From the NCBI GenBank assembly GCA_963070105.1, contig OY718806.1:3506865-3570864 (forward strand): a DNA stretch of 64,000 nt. The letters are read 5' to 3'. Both the position numbers and the translations under genes were made by a program. Positions 24,999 through 38,580 of this stretch are shown one piece after another (position 1 is the first letter of the stretch; every line of letters starts with the position of its first letter). Origin of the DNA: Litomosoides sigmodontis. Its lineage: Eukaryota; Nematoda; Chromadorea; Rhabditida; Onchocercidae. The notes below the pieces were generated by a model. That model had not been told where the DNA came from and ran no database searches. It was given only the letters and a program-made list of their open reading frames with translations.

Positions 24999-27900
24999 AT
25001 GGCCATCTCTTCATCACAACATTTAATACTGATAACAGTTTTCCTGTATAATGTGGCAGCATTTTGCCCATATCTTGATTCGTGCACCTGTGATGATAAA
25101 GCTGATGGTTACTATATCGATTGTAAAGGTCTTATCGGTGATACATCTTTGTCCGATATTATACAATCATTAGGTAGACGACAAGTACAACGACTTTCAG
25201 TCACCAATGCCACATGGCCGGTGAGACTTTTCTAGACTTATTTCATGATGTAAAGAATAAATCCTTTTAAAATCCTGCAAAAACTCAAAACTTATTCACA
25301 TTATAGCGCTTGAGATAATATTTCATCTTTCACAAAAACCATAATTCAATCCTAGACAACAAAACTAAAAAACTTAGGAGCGAAATTGATTGAAAGTTAA
25401 AGTCTTTAATCTCTGCATTTTATAATTAATTTTTCTTAATCATTGGATACTTTTCTTCTTCTTGAAAGTAGTACTTTCTTCATTTTCTCTAATCATAATG
25501 AATGAGTTAAAATGCCAATTTACGAAAAGACCTTAACAAGATCAAAAAATTACACTATCATCTATACGCATTTTCATTCAACCCATTATAATGAATGCAA
25601 ACATATCAACTGTCTATTTCAAAAATGTAGAATAGGATGAAATTTTTAATTTCAGCAAAAAAATAGTTTGAATTAAATTATAAGAATGTTCATGACATAA
25701 AATTTAAAGAATCAACAATACAAATGAATCCATCCTTCCCTACAATTTTAAAGTTCCTAATTTAGGTCCTAGAAGAATTACCATCAGCCAATATACGGTC
25801 TCTCCAGTTGATCTCGTGTGGCATTAAGAAAATTATGGATGCAACTTTTGCCAAATTAGCAGATAATTTGGAACATTTGACATTCACCAAAAATATGCTC
25901 ACAAATGTCACATTGCTTGGTTATTTACCAAAATTAATTACGCTCAATCTCAATTACAATCAGGTAGTTTATATTTCACAAATACTCGCAGCAACTCGAC
26001 TCGAAAATTTGAAAATTAAAAGAAATATTTCAGTTAACAGATTTACCAGACAATGCGTTAAAAGGCGCCAAAAGCCTACGGCATTTACGCCTCAAAGGAA
26101 ACAAAATTTGCTCACTTTCAAGGTTAGTTCCAAATTTCTTATCTGCCTCGTATTAGTGGTCATATTTTGGCGAATTCATAGTCGTTTCAAGTTAGCACAT
26201 ATGTCTTGGGGTTCATAAAGTTGAAAATTTCTGAGAATTATCGTTTATATTTCCACCAATTTTGTTTCGGATGTTATGTTCAAGAAATCAGTTTAGGGAA
26301 CAGGTTTTGAATGTACCGTAAAATCAGCTGCAACATTGCGGAATGAGTTTTTCTACTGACTCGGTTAATTTTAATCGGTATATAACTAATGACAACATTA
26401 CCCACTACAGTTGTCGCAAATGAGATACAGATGGCCTTGAACTAATTTTATTTAAGAATCTATTGACCAGTAATAACAACACGAATAACGAGATGCAAAT
26501 TGACAGTCAACTACTATTAACAGCAGAAAATTGGGGGTGTAGGAAGGATTTTTATCAGACCATAATGACTAGTCCCAATTTTTACCTCTCCTCTCTCTCC
26601 ACATTTTGTCTTATTATTTTCTGTCCACAGCAACTAACGTTACTGTAAATGGAGCATGTACGCAAATAAGAGGGGGGTTGATATTTGGTAAGGTTGTTTC
26701 GTCACTTGCAACATTGAGTTTTAAAACAATATCTGATATTCTCTTTGAAATGAATAAAATTCGATATTTCAGACTAATTGTGCTCTCCATTGCTAGCTCA
26801 ATTATATCTTAATTAATACCCCAATAAATACATAAATCCAATTAATTAAAAAAGATCTCCAACAAACTAACAGAAAATATAAGTAAAATTTCAGCAATTC
26901 ATTACTAGACGTCAAGAACATACTGGAAATACTGGACTTGAGCGGGAACTGCTTCATCAGTATACCCGCACAGAATCTAAGAAATTGTATCCGGCTTATG
27001 CATTTGGATTTATCCCATAATGCCATCAAGGAAATTGCTAATTTCGAACTTATGAATTTACCATTACTCAAGGTGAAATACTTAATTAAAATTCATACTA
27101 ATTTTGGAAGACTTAAGGTGGCACATTTCTTGCAGTTCTTGCAGTATTTCGAGAGGAGACGCACCAATAACATAAAGCATTCATTACATTAACTTCGGTT
27201 AACTCATTCTTTTCTCGAAAACAAAAGACCTTTCATTCTATTCAATGCAGTACATATACACTAATCCGCGACTGACTTATGTAAGCTATGGTCAAAGACA
27301 TTGTAAAAATCTTTAGAGAGAGTTCGCGATTAAAGCAAAATGATCCCAACAAAATATTCCTTTTTATAACTCCGTGGCAAGAACTGAAAAATGAGTGGTA
27401 CCAAAGGGGTAGTGGAAGAATTATGCAGGGATGAGGTCAACACATACCTACATAAACTACGGGCTGATCGTCCTAACTTGCTCAACCGAAATGAAAAATG
27501 AATGGCTTTTGAAAATTTCAAACAAATGCTTCGTGCAAACAACTGCCTTATTTGAAAAAAGCTGATATGTGTGTTCCCACGACAAAATGCACCACACTAT
27601 CATTGCAATATTTTCTCTCTGTTTATAACAACTAAAAGCTTTTCAGGAACTACGAATAAATAACAACCAACTAAATTATATAGCACCGATGGCATTCATG
27701 AATGTACCACTTCTTGAACATCTCTACCTAAAGAATAATTTAATTTCTTCTATTGAAACGGAACGTCTCTTCCAAGTTTTTAAAAATCTTGAAGTTCTGG
27801 ATCTATCTCAAAATATGCTTACTAAGGTTAGTTCTATTGAAGCTGTGTACAGAGTGTGTCTAAAAATTGATTTTAAGAAATGAATTGAATATTCCAAACT

Positions 27901-30900
27901 TGATACGTGATTTTATGCAATACTACCACCACTTACATCATGCTCGGTAAAATACTATGAAACTTATAAGAAGCAACTTAACGGGTATTTCAGGTACCAT
28001 CGTTCAAAGAATTATCTAACCTACGACAGATTCATCTCAACCACAATAAAATATCAAAAATTGAGACACTTGCATTTAATTCAAACAGAAAGCTCCAACT
28101 CATCAGTTTACAGGTTCACTAATTGCATCTAAATAATAGCTTTTTAAAACACCTGGACCATCTTTACCACGATGTAATAAAATCATGCTGCAGACTGATT
28201 ATTATTATTTCTATAGAACAACCAAATCACAACGATATCACGGAACAGTTTCGATTCATTGGATGAGCTCGTCGTTCTCAGCTTAGCTAATAATGCCATC
28301 AAAAAGATTGGTAAGCAGTAGCATTTGCAAAAATTCAAAAATGATTATTGAAGTTCTTTGAAATAAAATGTCTAGGAGACGCCGTTCTGTCCTATATTAT
28401 CGGTTCTCTAAGAATAAACGTCTGAATTCGTTTTTCAGAACGCGTAATGCTCGATGGGATGCGAAATTTGCAACAACTTAACTTGCGAAATAATTCTCTC
28501 AGTGTCTTAGAAAACTTGACGTTTACATCAGTTCCACAAATAACAACTCTTGATCTGGCACACAATAGTATCCATACAATTGAGAAGAATGTATTCACGC
28601 CACTTAAGGATATATTCTGGCTCGATCTATCATTTAACCTGATCAAAACGATAGAAAGGAACACCTTCAAAGAAAAAATAGCTAACATTTTGCTAAACGG
28701 TATGTATGAATATAAAATTCCAGCTTTTCAAACTCAAAACAATTTAGTTTCCAATAGAACTCAAAACTTCTTCACACTAGAAAGTATCAAAAAATTTTTT
28801 CTTTTAATATCATCTTTGAATAAATGAAACTAATTTCAAGACAATCCACTTTACTGCGATGAAAAATTGGATTGGTTGGTAAGTTATTTGGTAGAAAATC
28901 AAGTGCGAACCTTCTTACCCTATCAGACTGAGGTACTGTGCGCTGGACCGGAAAAATATACTGGTGTTCGATTAAAAGAACTAATGATTGTGAAAGCCAA
29001 CGAAACAATGAGCAAAGAAAGACATACTTTTCATGACAATGGTGGGATCTATGTCGGTAAGCACAGTTCAGAAGAAATATTTAACCACAGTTCAATCAAT
29101 CAGTGCTAAATGTATTAGTAAACTCCTTATGATAATGAAGTTCATTAACTAAAATTCATGATTTACTCTCTAATTTAGCACCGACACACCCGGCAAGCCT
29201 ACTTGAGATGGTACCACTCATTGGTGCCTTCACCGATGCTATTCCTTCAATTCAAAGCATACCTGGCATCAATTACTTATCTAAAGCAAAAGAAGAGCGT
29301 ACTCTTGATGCTCAAAAAGTTAATAATGCTATTGAACAAGTAAATTTCTGTATCATATTTGAACATTATTAAAGAGACTTAGTAGTATAGATTTGCCTGT
29401 GTTAAACACACTCATTTTCAGCTTTTTTCACCACTGTTTCGTACTGCAGTTGGGGAGCAATTGGAACCAGCAGATATTGAACGGTATATCCAGACTATCC
29501 CGAATTTAGTCGTTAACGTACCTGGTGTGGGCGATGTAGACGTAAGCAAGGTAAATAACTTTCTCTCAAAAACAAATGACACTCTTACACATATGTTCTC
29601 GATGCGTGAAAATGCAATTTCTATTTTCAAACTTTCATTTTTCTAGCGGCTTGCGCAATTATGGTATATTGCGCATATATATCAAGATGTCATTAGGGAC
29701 AAATAGGGTGATTGCGGCGAATCAACTTATACATCAAACAATAGGTGGTGACATTTGAAAAAACACTTTAAGATTGAAATTTTCAGCTTCCACCAGGTAT
29801 ATTAGCATATGTGTTACGAGGTGGACAAATCCCGGGTTTACCTCGCGAAACTTTGGATAAAATTATGAAGGAATATCTCAAAAGCGTAGATACTGCCAAA
29901 CGAGGAAAACCTGTGACTGCCGCATCCCGTCACCTATCATCACAGGAAACGCCACCGCCGGCACTCGCAAATCAGGTAAAGTATTCCTTTCTCCAAAATT
30001 TGTTTTTCGAAAAGTTTTAAACTTATCAATTCAGAAGCAAAGCTATTTTTTGTATATTTTTACAAGAAATTCAAAGTTGAATTTTTCTTGCAATCCTTTC
30101 CCCAAAATTCCAGGATTACTATATATCAAAGTTCGCAATAAGTAGTGCTCCCTATCAATTGAAAAACATGTCAGCGGAAAAATCGAAAGGTTTATCATCG
30201 GCAATAATCGAAGTGATGAGAATGTTGCCAACAGGTTATAATATCAGCAAGATACCGAAACCGGTGATTGATGCTCTATTCCGTGGTGAGGTACCCGATT
30301 TTACGCTCCTTCCCAGCGAACTCCAACAGCATCTTCTCAAGGATGGACATAGACTGATTGCTGCTTTGTCCACCAATGTAAGTTCTCATGCTAACTGTTT
30401 AAGCTGTCTAGATTTTACATGGAATCAATTCGAATCTCATTTCAGTGACATAACCTGACTTACTAACTGGTAATTTCTGAACCTACTTGAACAATTGATA
30501 ACGACTGGTATCATCAGTCTTTTTATATTGCCACTTCACTGTTATTCATAATTTTATTTTCAAGGCTAATAAAACAGTGGAAGAAATACTACACAATTTG
30601 CCGACATTTAGACGTCCAGTAAAGCCTACTTTCATCCCGTACGACATCAATGAAGTGACTAACGACCTTACCCAGACTAAACAGAGAGCTGAAAAATTGG
30701 TTCGGGTCCAGTATTACACTGCTTTATTACTTGGTTAGTTCTGATTACTTGATAATCAATCTATGTAAAAAAAACTATGGAATAAAGTTGTGCAAGTTAT
30801 TGAAATCCAAAAAAGTGAAAAAACTCGAAAATTAATTCCAGGTTTTGTTGGCGCAGCTTCTATAGCAGTGTTAGGTTTGATATGTATATATATGAAACGA

Positions 30901-31056
30901 AAACGCCTGGGAGATACAGAACCAAGCATGGATGAAGATTCACTAGTGAATCCATGTCAAATGCCGCAACCGCAACAATTTACCACAAGTTCATCAAAGA
31001 TGGATACTCCTCTTACAAGACATCGTCAGCATCTTTCAGGGAGTTTAAAAATTTAA
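24999..31056 (+). CDS. Single-pass LRR membrane protein with a novel repeated C-terminal region
   Basis: Fifteen exons, all in phase, give 894 residues: 24999-25220, 25766-25963, 26034-26122, 26895-27072, 27647-27826, 27994-28113, 28217-28310, 28439-28699, 28841-29056, 29179-29339, 29422-29550, 29787-29975, 30114-30377, 30565-30733 and 30842-31056. There is a signal peptide (LILITVFLYNVAA), a Cys-rich LRRNT, about ten LRRs of the LxxLxLxxN type, and an LRRCT beginning DNPLYCDEKLDWL. Some 450 residues of helical, Pro-punctuated sequence follow, then a transmembrane segment (ASIAVLGLICIYM) with basic KRKR and a short cytoplasmic tail. It heads a tandem cluster of three related genes. It is likely an apical or extracellular-matrix organiser, as for the C. 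elegans eLRR proteins near sym-1/let-4, but I cannot assign one-to-one orthology. Confidence 0.9.
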
Positions 31057-33585
31057 GCGTGAAATTAGTTAACATTAATTTCACATTTGTAGTATGATCT
31101 TCGTGACAGGGAGAATTATCAATGCTCCCTGCCGCCTTTGAATATCCTCCCAGTGAAAAGAGTGTTTAGCAATTTATTAGAATTTCAATGAAAAGCGAAA
31201 CGTGTATATCTTTTGTTATGTGTTAGATTTTGCATCAAAATATGTCAATTTCGCTGTAAACGTTAACTTAGTGTCCTTTTAACTATATTCTAGTCTATGT
31301 TTTTGTCTTTGCAAATCTTGTTACACTGTGTACACTATTCATTGTTTTGTTTGTAACTATACATTAAGTCATTTTTGTATTTCTTCTTGAGTCTGAACTG
31401 TTTCTCTAAATATCGGTTCCAAGTACGTACTGTTTGTTATGCAAATCCCGGAAGTAAGATTCATATCATTCTTCAGAAGCTTGATAACCAAATTCTTTTT
31501 GATCACAGTATTCATGGTCTTTGAGCATAAAAAATTGGAAGATTTATTAGCTTAATACCGGAACAAACTTTTCAAATTCGCTTTTTAAAGTTTTTACTAC
31601 GAAAAATGCTGAATCGTTCACTATTTTTCTGTTTTTTTTCTTTGATCTTTCAAAAGTATTAATTCTAAGTGACTAGAAAATTGAAAACTGTCACGACGTG
31701 GTACTAAGCACAGAAACAGAAACCTTACTGTGGTTACGGACATCAATAAGTGTTTACCTCACTTGCCAATTTGTATGACACGGCAAGATGATCAGATTTT
31801 TTAGGCATTATTTACTCAAGCTCTATCAATGCAATGCTCTCGAAAGTTAACATAAATAAAACACTCTTACGGTTTGAGATGACAATGAAGATAATGCAAT
31901 TTTTGTGTTCAGTACTAACGGGAATTCAATATTAGGAGGTTTTAAAGTGATGTTTAGTTTTTTAAATTAATAGTATCAGTCTATTTGCAATATGCAAAGA
32001 ATTAAAAACTATAGAAACTTTGAATTCCTTTTCCTTTCCTCCAAGCTCTGGTTGTTGCACCACACTGAACTAGAATATTTGTAAAGTATGGAAAATGGCC
32101 TGAGAAGTTCGGCAAAACCCCATGAGCTAACTTTCAGTAATCCCCACTAAGTATATGAAGTTTATCATCAGGCACTTGACATGCAAACCATAAAATCGGA
32201 AATTAAAGGGCATAATCAACGTTAACACAATCGTTCACCATAGTGTGTAAAAATGATGCAGTCTAGAACTCACAACCTTGAAAATAGACCGCTGCATGAA
32301 AGCAATTCATTTTTTGGCAATTCTGAGAACATAATACCATCAATTAATTTTTTTCCCACAACACCAACCAAGGATAATGATATATAAACGACTGTTGCTA
32401 TTCAAAAAGAAGAGACCTTGCAGACCCTTGGATTGATGATCTATGACGTGAAATACCAATATTTCGCGAGTTCAAGACTTCGTCTGGAAGGGCTACTGCA
32501 TTCGATTATTGTAAACAACCCTCGTCACTTTTCTTGTCTCATCTCTCTGTGTTTTATGAAAAATAATTCCTCATTTGAAAGATGCAAACATTTTTCCTTT
32601 GGCAATTAGTGAGGAATATGTTCAAATTCCAGATTTCGATGAACTTAATTTATAAAACAATTTCGTTTTTGACCTTCAACTTCAATACAAATTTTTTTAG
32701 AACTTCCTAAGCCAGGTACTGTTTAACGTCAATTCCAAAAATGAATTTTACTAACGTAAATTCTGTGTCACGATTTTTTGCAATCCGATTTTACTTAGAG
32801 AAGGAAGCCAGGAAATCCCTGTACGCAGATTTATCAGTTATGCATTACTGAGAGAATACTTCCTGAGAGAGTAATATACGATGATTAACCAAAGTACGGT
32901 ATGTATAAAGGTAAACTCTCGCGAGGATGACCTTCCCTATAAGAACCTTTTCTTCATCAATGTAGCACACCTCGCTTCAGCAAGTCTTCCAACATTAAAA
33001 TTGAGTGTTGCAAATTTTTTTAAATGACCAATGCTTCGAACATAAAGATCAATTTCAAAAGAGATGGCAAGACTATTTAACGGTCTAAAAAGGGAATTTA
33101 AGAGGGGTTTGGGTTTGCTTAAAAGGAAGGAGGGAGGTATCGGTGCGACAGCAGATGGAACAGATGAAAGGTACGGAGAAAGTGTGGTAAAAAAGCAGTC
33201 AGATATCCATCCAGTAAAGTACATTTATCGTCGACCTTGCTTATACATGCGTTTGACCTACCGAGATGGGGAAGGCCCTCCCACTCCTTTTCTATCTAAC
33301 CACTTGGTGTATTGAGCTGCTCTCCGGTGTCTACAGGTGCCGACTGGGCATGAGAATTTGACGACGACGACCCCTCCCTCCCCAATCACCGACCATTATC
33401 TGTATCTCACAATTTTCGGGACACTCAACCTGTATCCGCTCCGATCGTCATCACAGATATATCAAACAAATAACACAACCATTATTTAAAGGTTACTACT
33501 ACTTCTGCTACTACCACTACGACTTCAACTGTGCATTTCTGTCATCACCAATAACACATGTAGCACCATTAGAGCGGTAAAATAG
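31057..33585. other. Intergenic DNA between LRR genes 1 and 2
   Basis: The beginning is probably the 3' UTR of the first LRR gene; ATAAATAAAA near 31850 could be a late polyadenylation signal. The last 250 bases hold CT/ACT-rich leader-like sequence. An 83-codon frame at 33064-33315 lacks motifs, and I treat it as chance. Confidence 0.5.
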
Positions 33586-36500
33586 ATGTCACCTTACACG
33601 GATGCTTATCTTACTTCTCGATATTCTGTTTCAGACGAACAACTCATCCCACGACCTTCCAAATCTATCCCGATGCCGGAATCATCACGTGATGACGTTA
33701 CAATTTTCCATCCACGCAGACAACGTACAGAAGCGCTGAGGCTTGCAATGTGCGCCAACACCTATTGCGATAATTACGAAGGAAGCGGCACCTGTGATCG
33801 CAAACGAGAAGATAATGTTAGAAGAATCAATGGTAGCAGTAGATGTGCAGCAGTCGGAAGATCCTACAGTAGCGATGACATTCATAATGTTGCTGATAAA
33901 GGCAACAGCAATAAAGGCTACGATAATGATGATAGTGATAGCAAAGGTGTCAACTCGACGCACAAGAGGGGGGCAAGAATCAGAATCTATGATAACGAAC
34001 GATCACAACAACGGCGAAAATCAACAGGAAGTGGGGGAAAGCAGTGGTTGAAAAAACGAGATACAATCAATCAATTTTTTGGAAGTTTTATCCTGCTTGT
34101 CAGCACTATGCGGCTCTCACTGGCCTGTCCTGATGCTATCACATCGATTTGTCGCTGTGGAGACTCACAGAACGGGATAATCCTCAAATGCTCACATACT
34201 GATGGATCCCAGGTTGCCCACATGTTAAGAGGCAATCAAGTCAATTTGGGTCTGATCCAACAGCTAGAAATGAAACACTCTGGACTGACACGTATTCCTG
34301 CCGGATTTTTTTCCGGACTATTTATCAAGAAATTGGATCTGTCATATAACAGTATTACAGATATCGAAGAAAATAGCTTCCTGGGGATGAACAATGTTTT
34401 ACAGGAACTCATATTACATCACAACAATTTAACACGATTACCATCTAAGGCACTAACACCATTATCGGCACTGCTACGGCTCGATTTGTCCAATAATTCA
34501 ATTGGTGATATTGAGGCTGACTATGCCTTCCCACCATTATCGGAGGTTCATTTTTGTTTGTTACCTAATTTAAGCATCACGCTATTTTCCTTATAAATTC
34601 CAAAAATGCGAGTACTACGCTTACGTGTGACGACACAATCCTAACGTAACCTTGTAAGACCAGTGCATTTTAACATATATAAGCATAATTTTTCCCCCAT
34701 TTTGCCTCATATTCGCAGCGTTTAAAGCTGAAAGTAACTTTTTTCCAATAATTACTCAGACGAATAGTCAGGAGAAAGAAATAAGCCCTTTTCGACTGTC
34801 AGTGAAACTCCCCCACTGTACCACCATATAAGAGTTAGCGATTTGTTCCCATAAAAATCTTGTAAAAATTTCCCTAAAGAACTATTAACTTCAAGTTTTC
34901 TGTGTTCCTTCCTTTAACACTGGGTAGATTCTATCAAAATAATCATAATAAATGATTAATATATGTTGCAGCTATATGACGTTAGCTTAGCGAATAATCA
35001 TATATGCCAGATACATAAAAATACGTTTAATAATGTTAAATACAATATACAAACAATTAATCTTGGCAGGAATTGCTTGAAGGATGTGCCAGCATCAGGT
35101 AACTTTCTCTCACTTCATTTACTCTTTCGCTAAACTAGGCTGATGCACTACAATCATTAAAGCTGTTGGTTCCTTAATTTTTTTTATCCATTCGTTTATA
35201 AATTGGTTATTGCTTCGCTATTATATCAAAATTGCCAGAAATATATATATCATTAAGTGGAATTTACTATATCAGCTTGGCTGGAATTTTCATTTAAAAT
35301 TTGAATTTCCTGAAGTAGTTGACGTTTTCTGATTATCTTGAACTGACTGATCGTTGTATTTATCAACTTAATTATTTATAGCAATTCGAGGATTCAAAAA
35401 GTTAATGGCATTGCATTTACACAATAACAACATTAACTCGCTGGGAGAGCTGTCATTCATGAACTTACCGTTAATTAATTTGCTGAATTTGGCATCAAAT
35501 CAGATCTCAACTATTCATAAGCGAACATTCCTCAATGCACCCAATTTGCGATATCTGTACTTAACCCGAAATCGAATAACTGATGTCAGTAAACCCATTA
35601 GTTCTTTTACTTTCTCATCTTTCAACTTCAGCCCCTCTGTCTTTATGAATTTTCACGTATTTATAGCAATTACAGATAAAAAGTTTCTCCGTTGAAGATG
35701 ACAATGGAACAAAAATTTATCTTTAAAATGATTTCAGATTTTACCATACCAGTTCAGTCCATTTGAACAACTCGAAATGCTTGATCTTACTGGAAATTAC
35801 TTGACTGAAATACGGGAAAATTCATTCTCAAATTTGAAAAGCTTACGACAACTATACCTAGGTGAAAACCACATAACTAGCATAAAACCAGGTAGCTTTG
35901 CGAACAGTTCCGTGGTCATCTTGATTTTGAATTCTAATCACCTAGTAAAACTTCAAGAAGGAATGTTTGATGGATTGACTAAATTGCAACAATTGGCTCT
36001 CAAGGATAACCAGGTTTGTTTTCTGTGTTAAAAGAATATTTGAAAATGAAAACAGCTAGTAGCAGTTCACCGTCAGTTCTTCCTAGTCTTACATGATTGT
36101 AGTTTTAACCAAAGTACCTCAATATGAAGTACAACTGCCCACTAGACTTCAATTGAGGAAAAAATCGAGGAAGACAACATTTTAAGGTATATATACCATG
36201 GAATATTTTGAAGAAAAATGATCAATTTCAATCTATGTTAAGAGTCTCTCTGAATTTGTTTTCAAAAAGCGAAAGATTTTGAACAAGTAATTTCAAAATC
36301 TAAGAAACCAAGAAAAAATTTAATCACTTTTTAAACTGACAAGTAAACATTAAATGCTACAGATAATCCTTGTGCTGGAAAATCACCTACTACTTCAATA
36401 CGACTTACAACTTATGTTTCACTGTTTTTCGAAATTTTCCTATTTTGCATAATTACCTATTATAAAAATTTTGTACATCACGGCCTCTACAGAAATCGAT

Positions 36501-38580
36501 ATCAGGAAGTTCGAAAGGGTTAAATAACTTTGCTTTCAACGGTTAAAATCATATCCTTCTGAACGAACTCATATAATGAGACTAATACATAATATGGAAA
36601 CCAACACATAAATATGTTTCAGATCCGGTCCATCGATGAGAATATTTTTTACTCCAACCCAGATTTAGCAATGCTTGATTTAAGTAATAATGAACTGATT
36701 GATGTGCCACCTTCAACATTTTTGGCTCAAGTTAATCTATTCTTTATCGATCTAAGCAGTAACAAACTGGTGCGCACACCTTATGGAGCATTCAGTCGAC
36801 GCGTAAAAACAGTACTTTTACAAGGTTGGTGGTATTAATTAGTTGAAAACTAATTAATAAGCATGACCTGCAGCATGACATAGAGATTTTTAATAAATAT
36901 AATCAGCCTAACGCAATTTAACTACAGAAAATCCTTTGGTCTGTTCGGAACGAGTCCATATGCTACAACAGTGTGTAGGAATCTATGTAGCAAGCAGCGA
37001 GGATGTTATCTGTGGAACACATAAGAATTCTAGTCGAAATAGCATAAGAAATACTACTGATGCTACCAATACTTCTACCTATTTTATCGTGGATGATGAA
37101 GAGAAACAAGAGAAACAGGGAGAGATGCTTTTGCCACCTAAAACTGAACCAGTCATTCGTCCCCTCTCCAGTGTTGATAATGAAGTTCGTTTGTTTCATT
37201 ATTCTCAAAATTCTTGAATTTATTCAAAAAAAGTTTTCAGCGTACATAAAATAGAAAGCTCAAGCATCTGTTGGACCATTTTTCTTAGATTTATCTATAA
37301 AAATCAAAGTGTACCTTATGATTTAAGGTAAACAAACCAGGAACTAATGTTGGCGAACAACAAAAAATCGGCACAAATGAAGGGATGTTAGCAAGTCCTA
37401 TTAATGTACCCGTAGACGAAAAACCTAACTTACTCAGAAAATCAGAAACGTCCAGCACTGAGCAATTAACGGATGTTCTGGAAAGTGAAGCAAGCACAAT
37501 CCCGGAATTTTGGAATCCTGGCACGAAAAGATATGAGAACAAAGGGTCGGATGATATGGAAATGCGTAACAAAAACGGAAGGAAGAATAATCAAGATTCA
37601 TTCGATAACACTGACGTAATACATCCATTCCCGGTGCCATTCTTAAAATACCCCTCAAAACTTTCAAAGGCTTATGTAGCTGCGCCCGGAGCCACAACAC
37701 TCACATATCCAATATCTGCAAATAACAGAATATCCGACGAACAAACACTGCCACCCAGCATCGTCGTTGCCAGCAATGTACAAGAGTCGGAACACATGAC
37801 TGTAGCACACGATGCTGATACTGATTTTCACATCGGCAAAAATTCCATAGAAAATACAAAGGCAGCACAAGAAAGTGGAGAGCAGATTTTTTTTGATTTG
37901 GACAATACCGAAAGGTGAGTCATTTCACAACGCAACCATTGAGCTTACGTAGTAGACTAGGCATCTAAAATATAAGTGATGAACCAAATTTTAAGTTTTA
38001 GTTTTTTAAACTGTTTATCCAGGAGATTTTTAGAATTCTCGAAAAAAAGTTTAGCAAATCTCAAAAAACACATTTCGCCGCTTCGGTAAACACTTAGCGT
38101 GATTTCAAAGCGACTGCTAACTTTTGGTTTAACAAAGGATGTATCTTTTTCTTTTGTCAGGCTAGAACGTATAACAGCTCCATCGGTGATCATCTTAATT
38201 TGTCTAAGTACCGTTGCTATTGTGATGGCTGCTGTGCTTATTGGTTTATGTATTGCAAAACATCGCCGTTTGCAAACTTACCATGGCTCGATGACAACCG
38301 ATAGTGCAGCGCGTACTAATGCTTATGTTGCGGCTCAGCTCGATATGGTTTACGGGACAGTACGACGGAATCGGTTAGATTCTAACATTCTTCACTAATC
38401 ACATCGTAATTTTTTACATGAAGAACATTGCTCTTAGTAGACTCATGACTCGGCTGACAACTACAAATTTATGTGATAGTCACAAATTTCAGGAACGCAC
38501 CAACACTAAGTCGATTTGACGATGGACAGCCATGGATTTATGCGCCTACTTCATACGGAACTGCCAGTTACTACAAATAG
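33586..38580 (+). CDS. let-4: LET-4-like LRR transmembrane protein with long N-terminal extension
   Basis: Nine phased exons give 970 residues: 33586-34545, 34972-35098, 35382-35584, 35738-36013, 36623-36824, 36928-37184, 37328-37914, 38161-38373 and 38493-38580. About 165 hydrophilic residues precede a hydrophobic segment (FFGSFILLVSTMRLSLA) that should act as signal peptide or anchor. Then come LRRNT (CPDAITSICRCGDSQNG), about eleven LRRs, LRRCT (ENPLVCSERV), a Ser/Thr/Asn-rich stalk encoded by the 587-nt exon, a transmembrane helix (VIILICLSTVAIVMAAVLIG) and a tail ending TSYGTASYYK. The tail needs the last intron spliced; read-through stops at 38398. Without the extension the length is close to C. 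elegans LET-4, which keeps apical junctions and matrix intact. The symbol rests on architecture and gene order. Confidence 0.85.

Noticed and set aside
33064..33315. 83-codon frame upstream of the LET-4-like gene
   Set aside because: No motif, no splice partners, and composition like its flanks.
38374..38398. C-terminus of the LET-4-like gene at TAA 38398
   Set aside because: A donor at 38374 joins in phase to 38493 and yields the coherent tail ending TSYGTASYYK.
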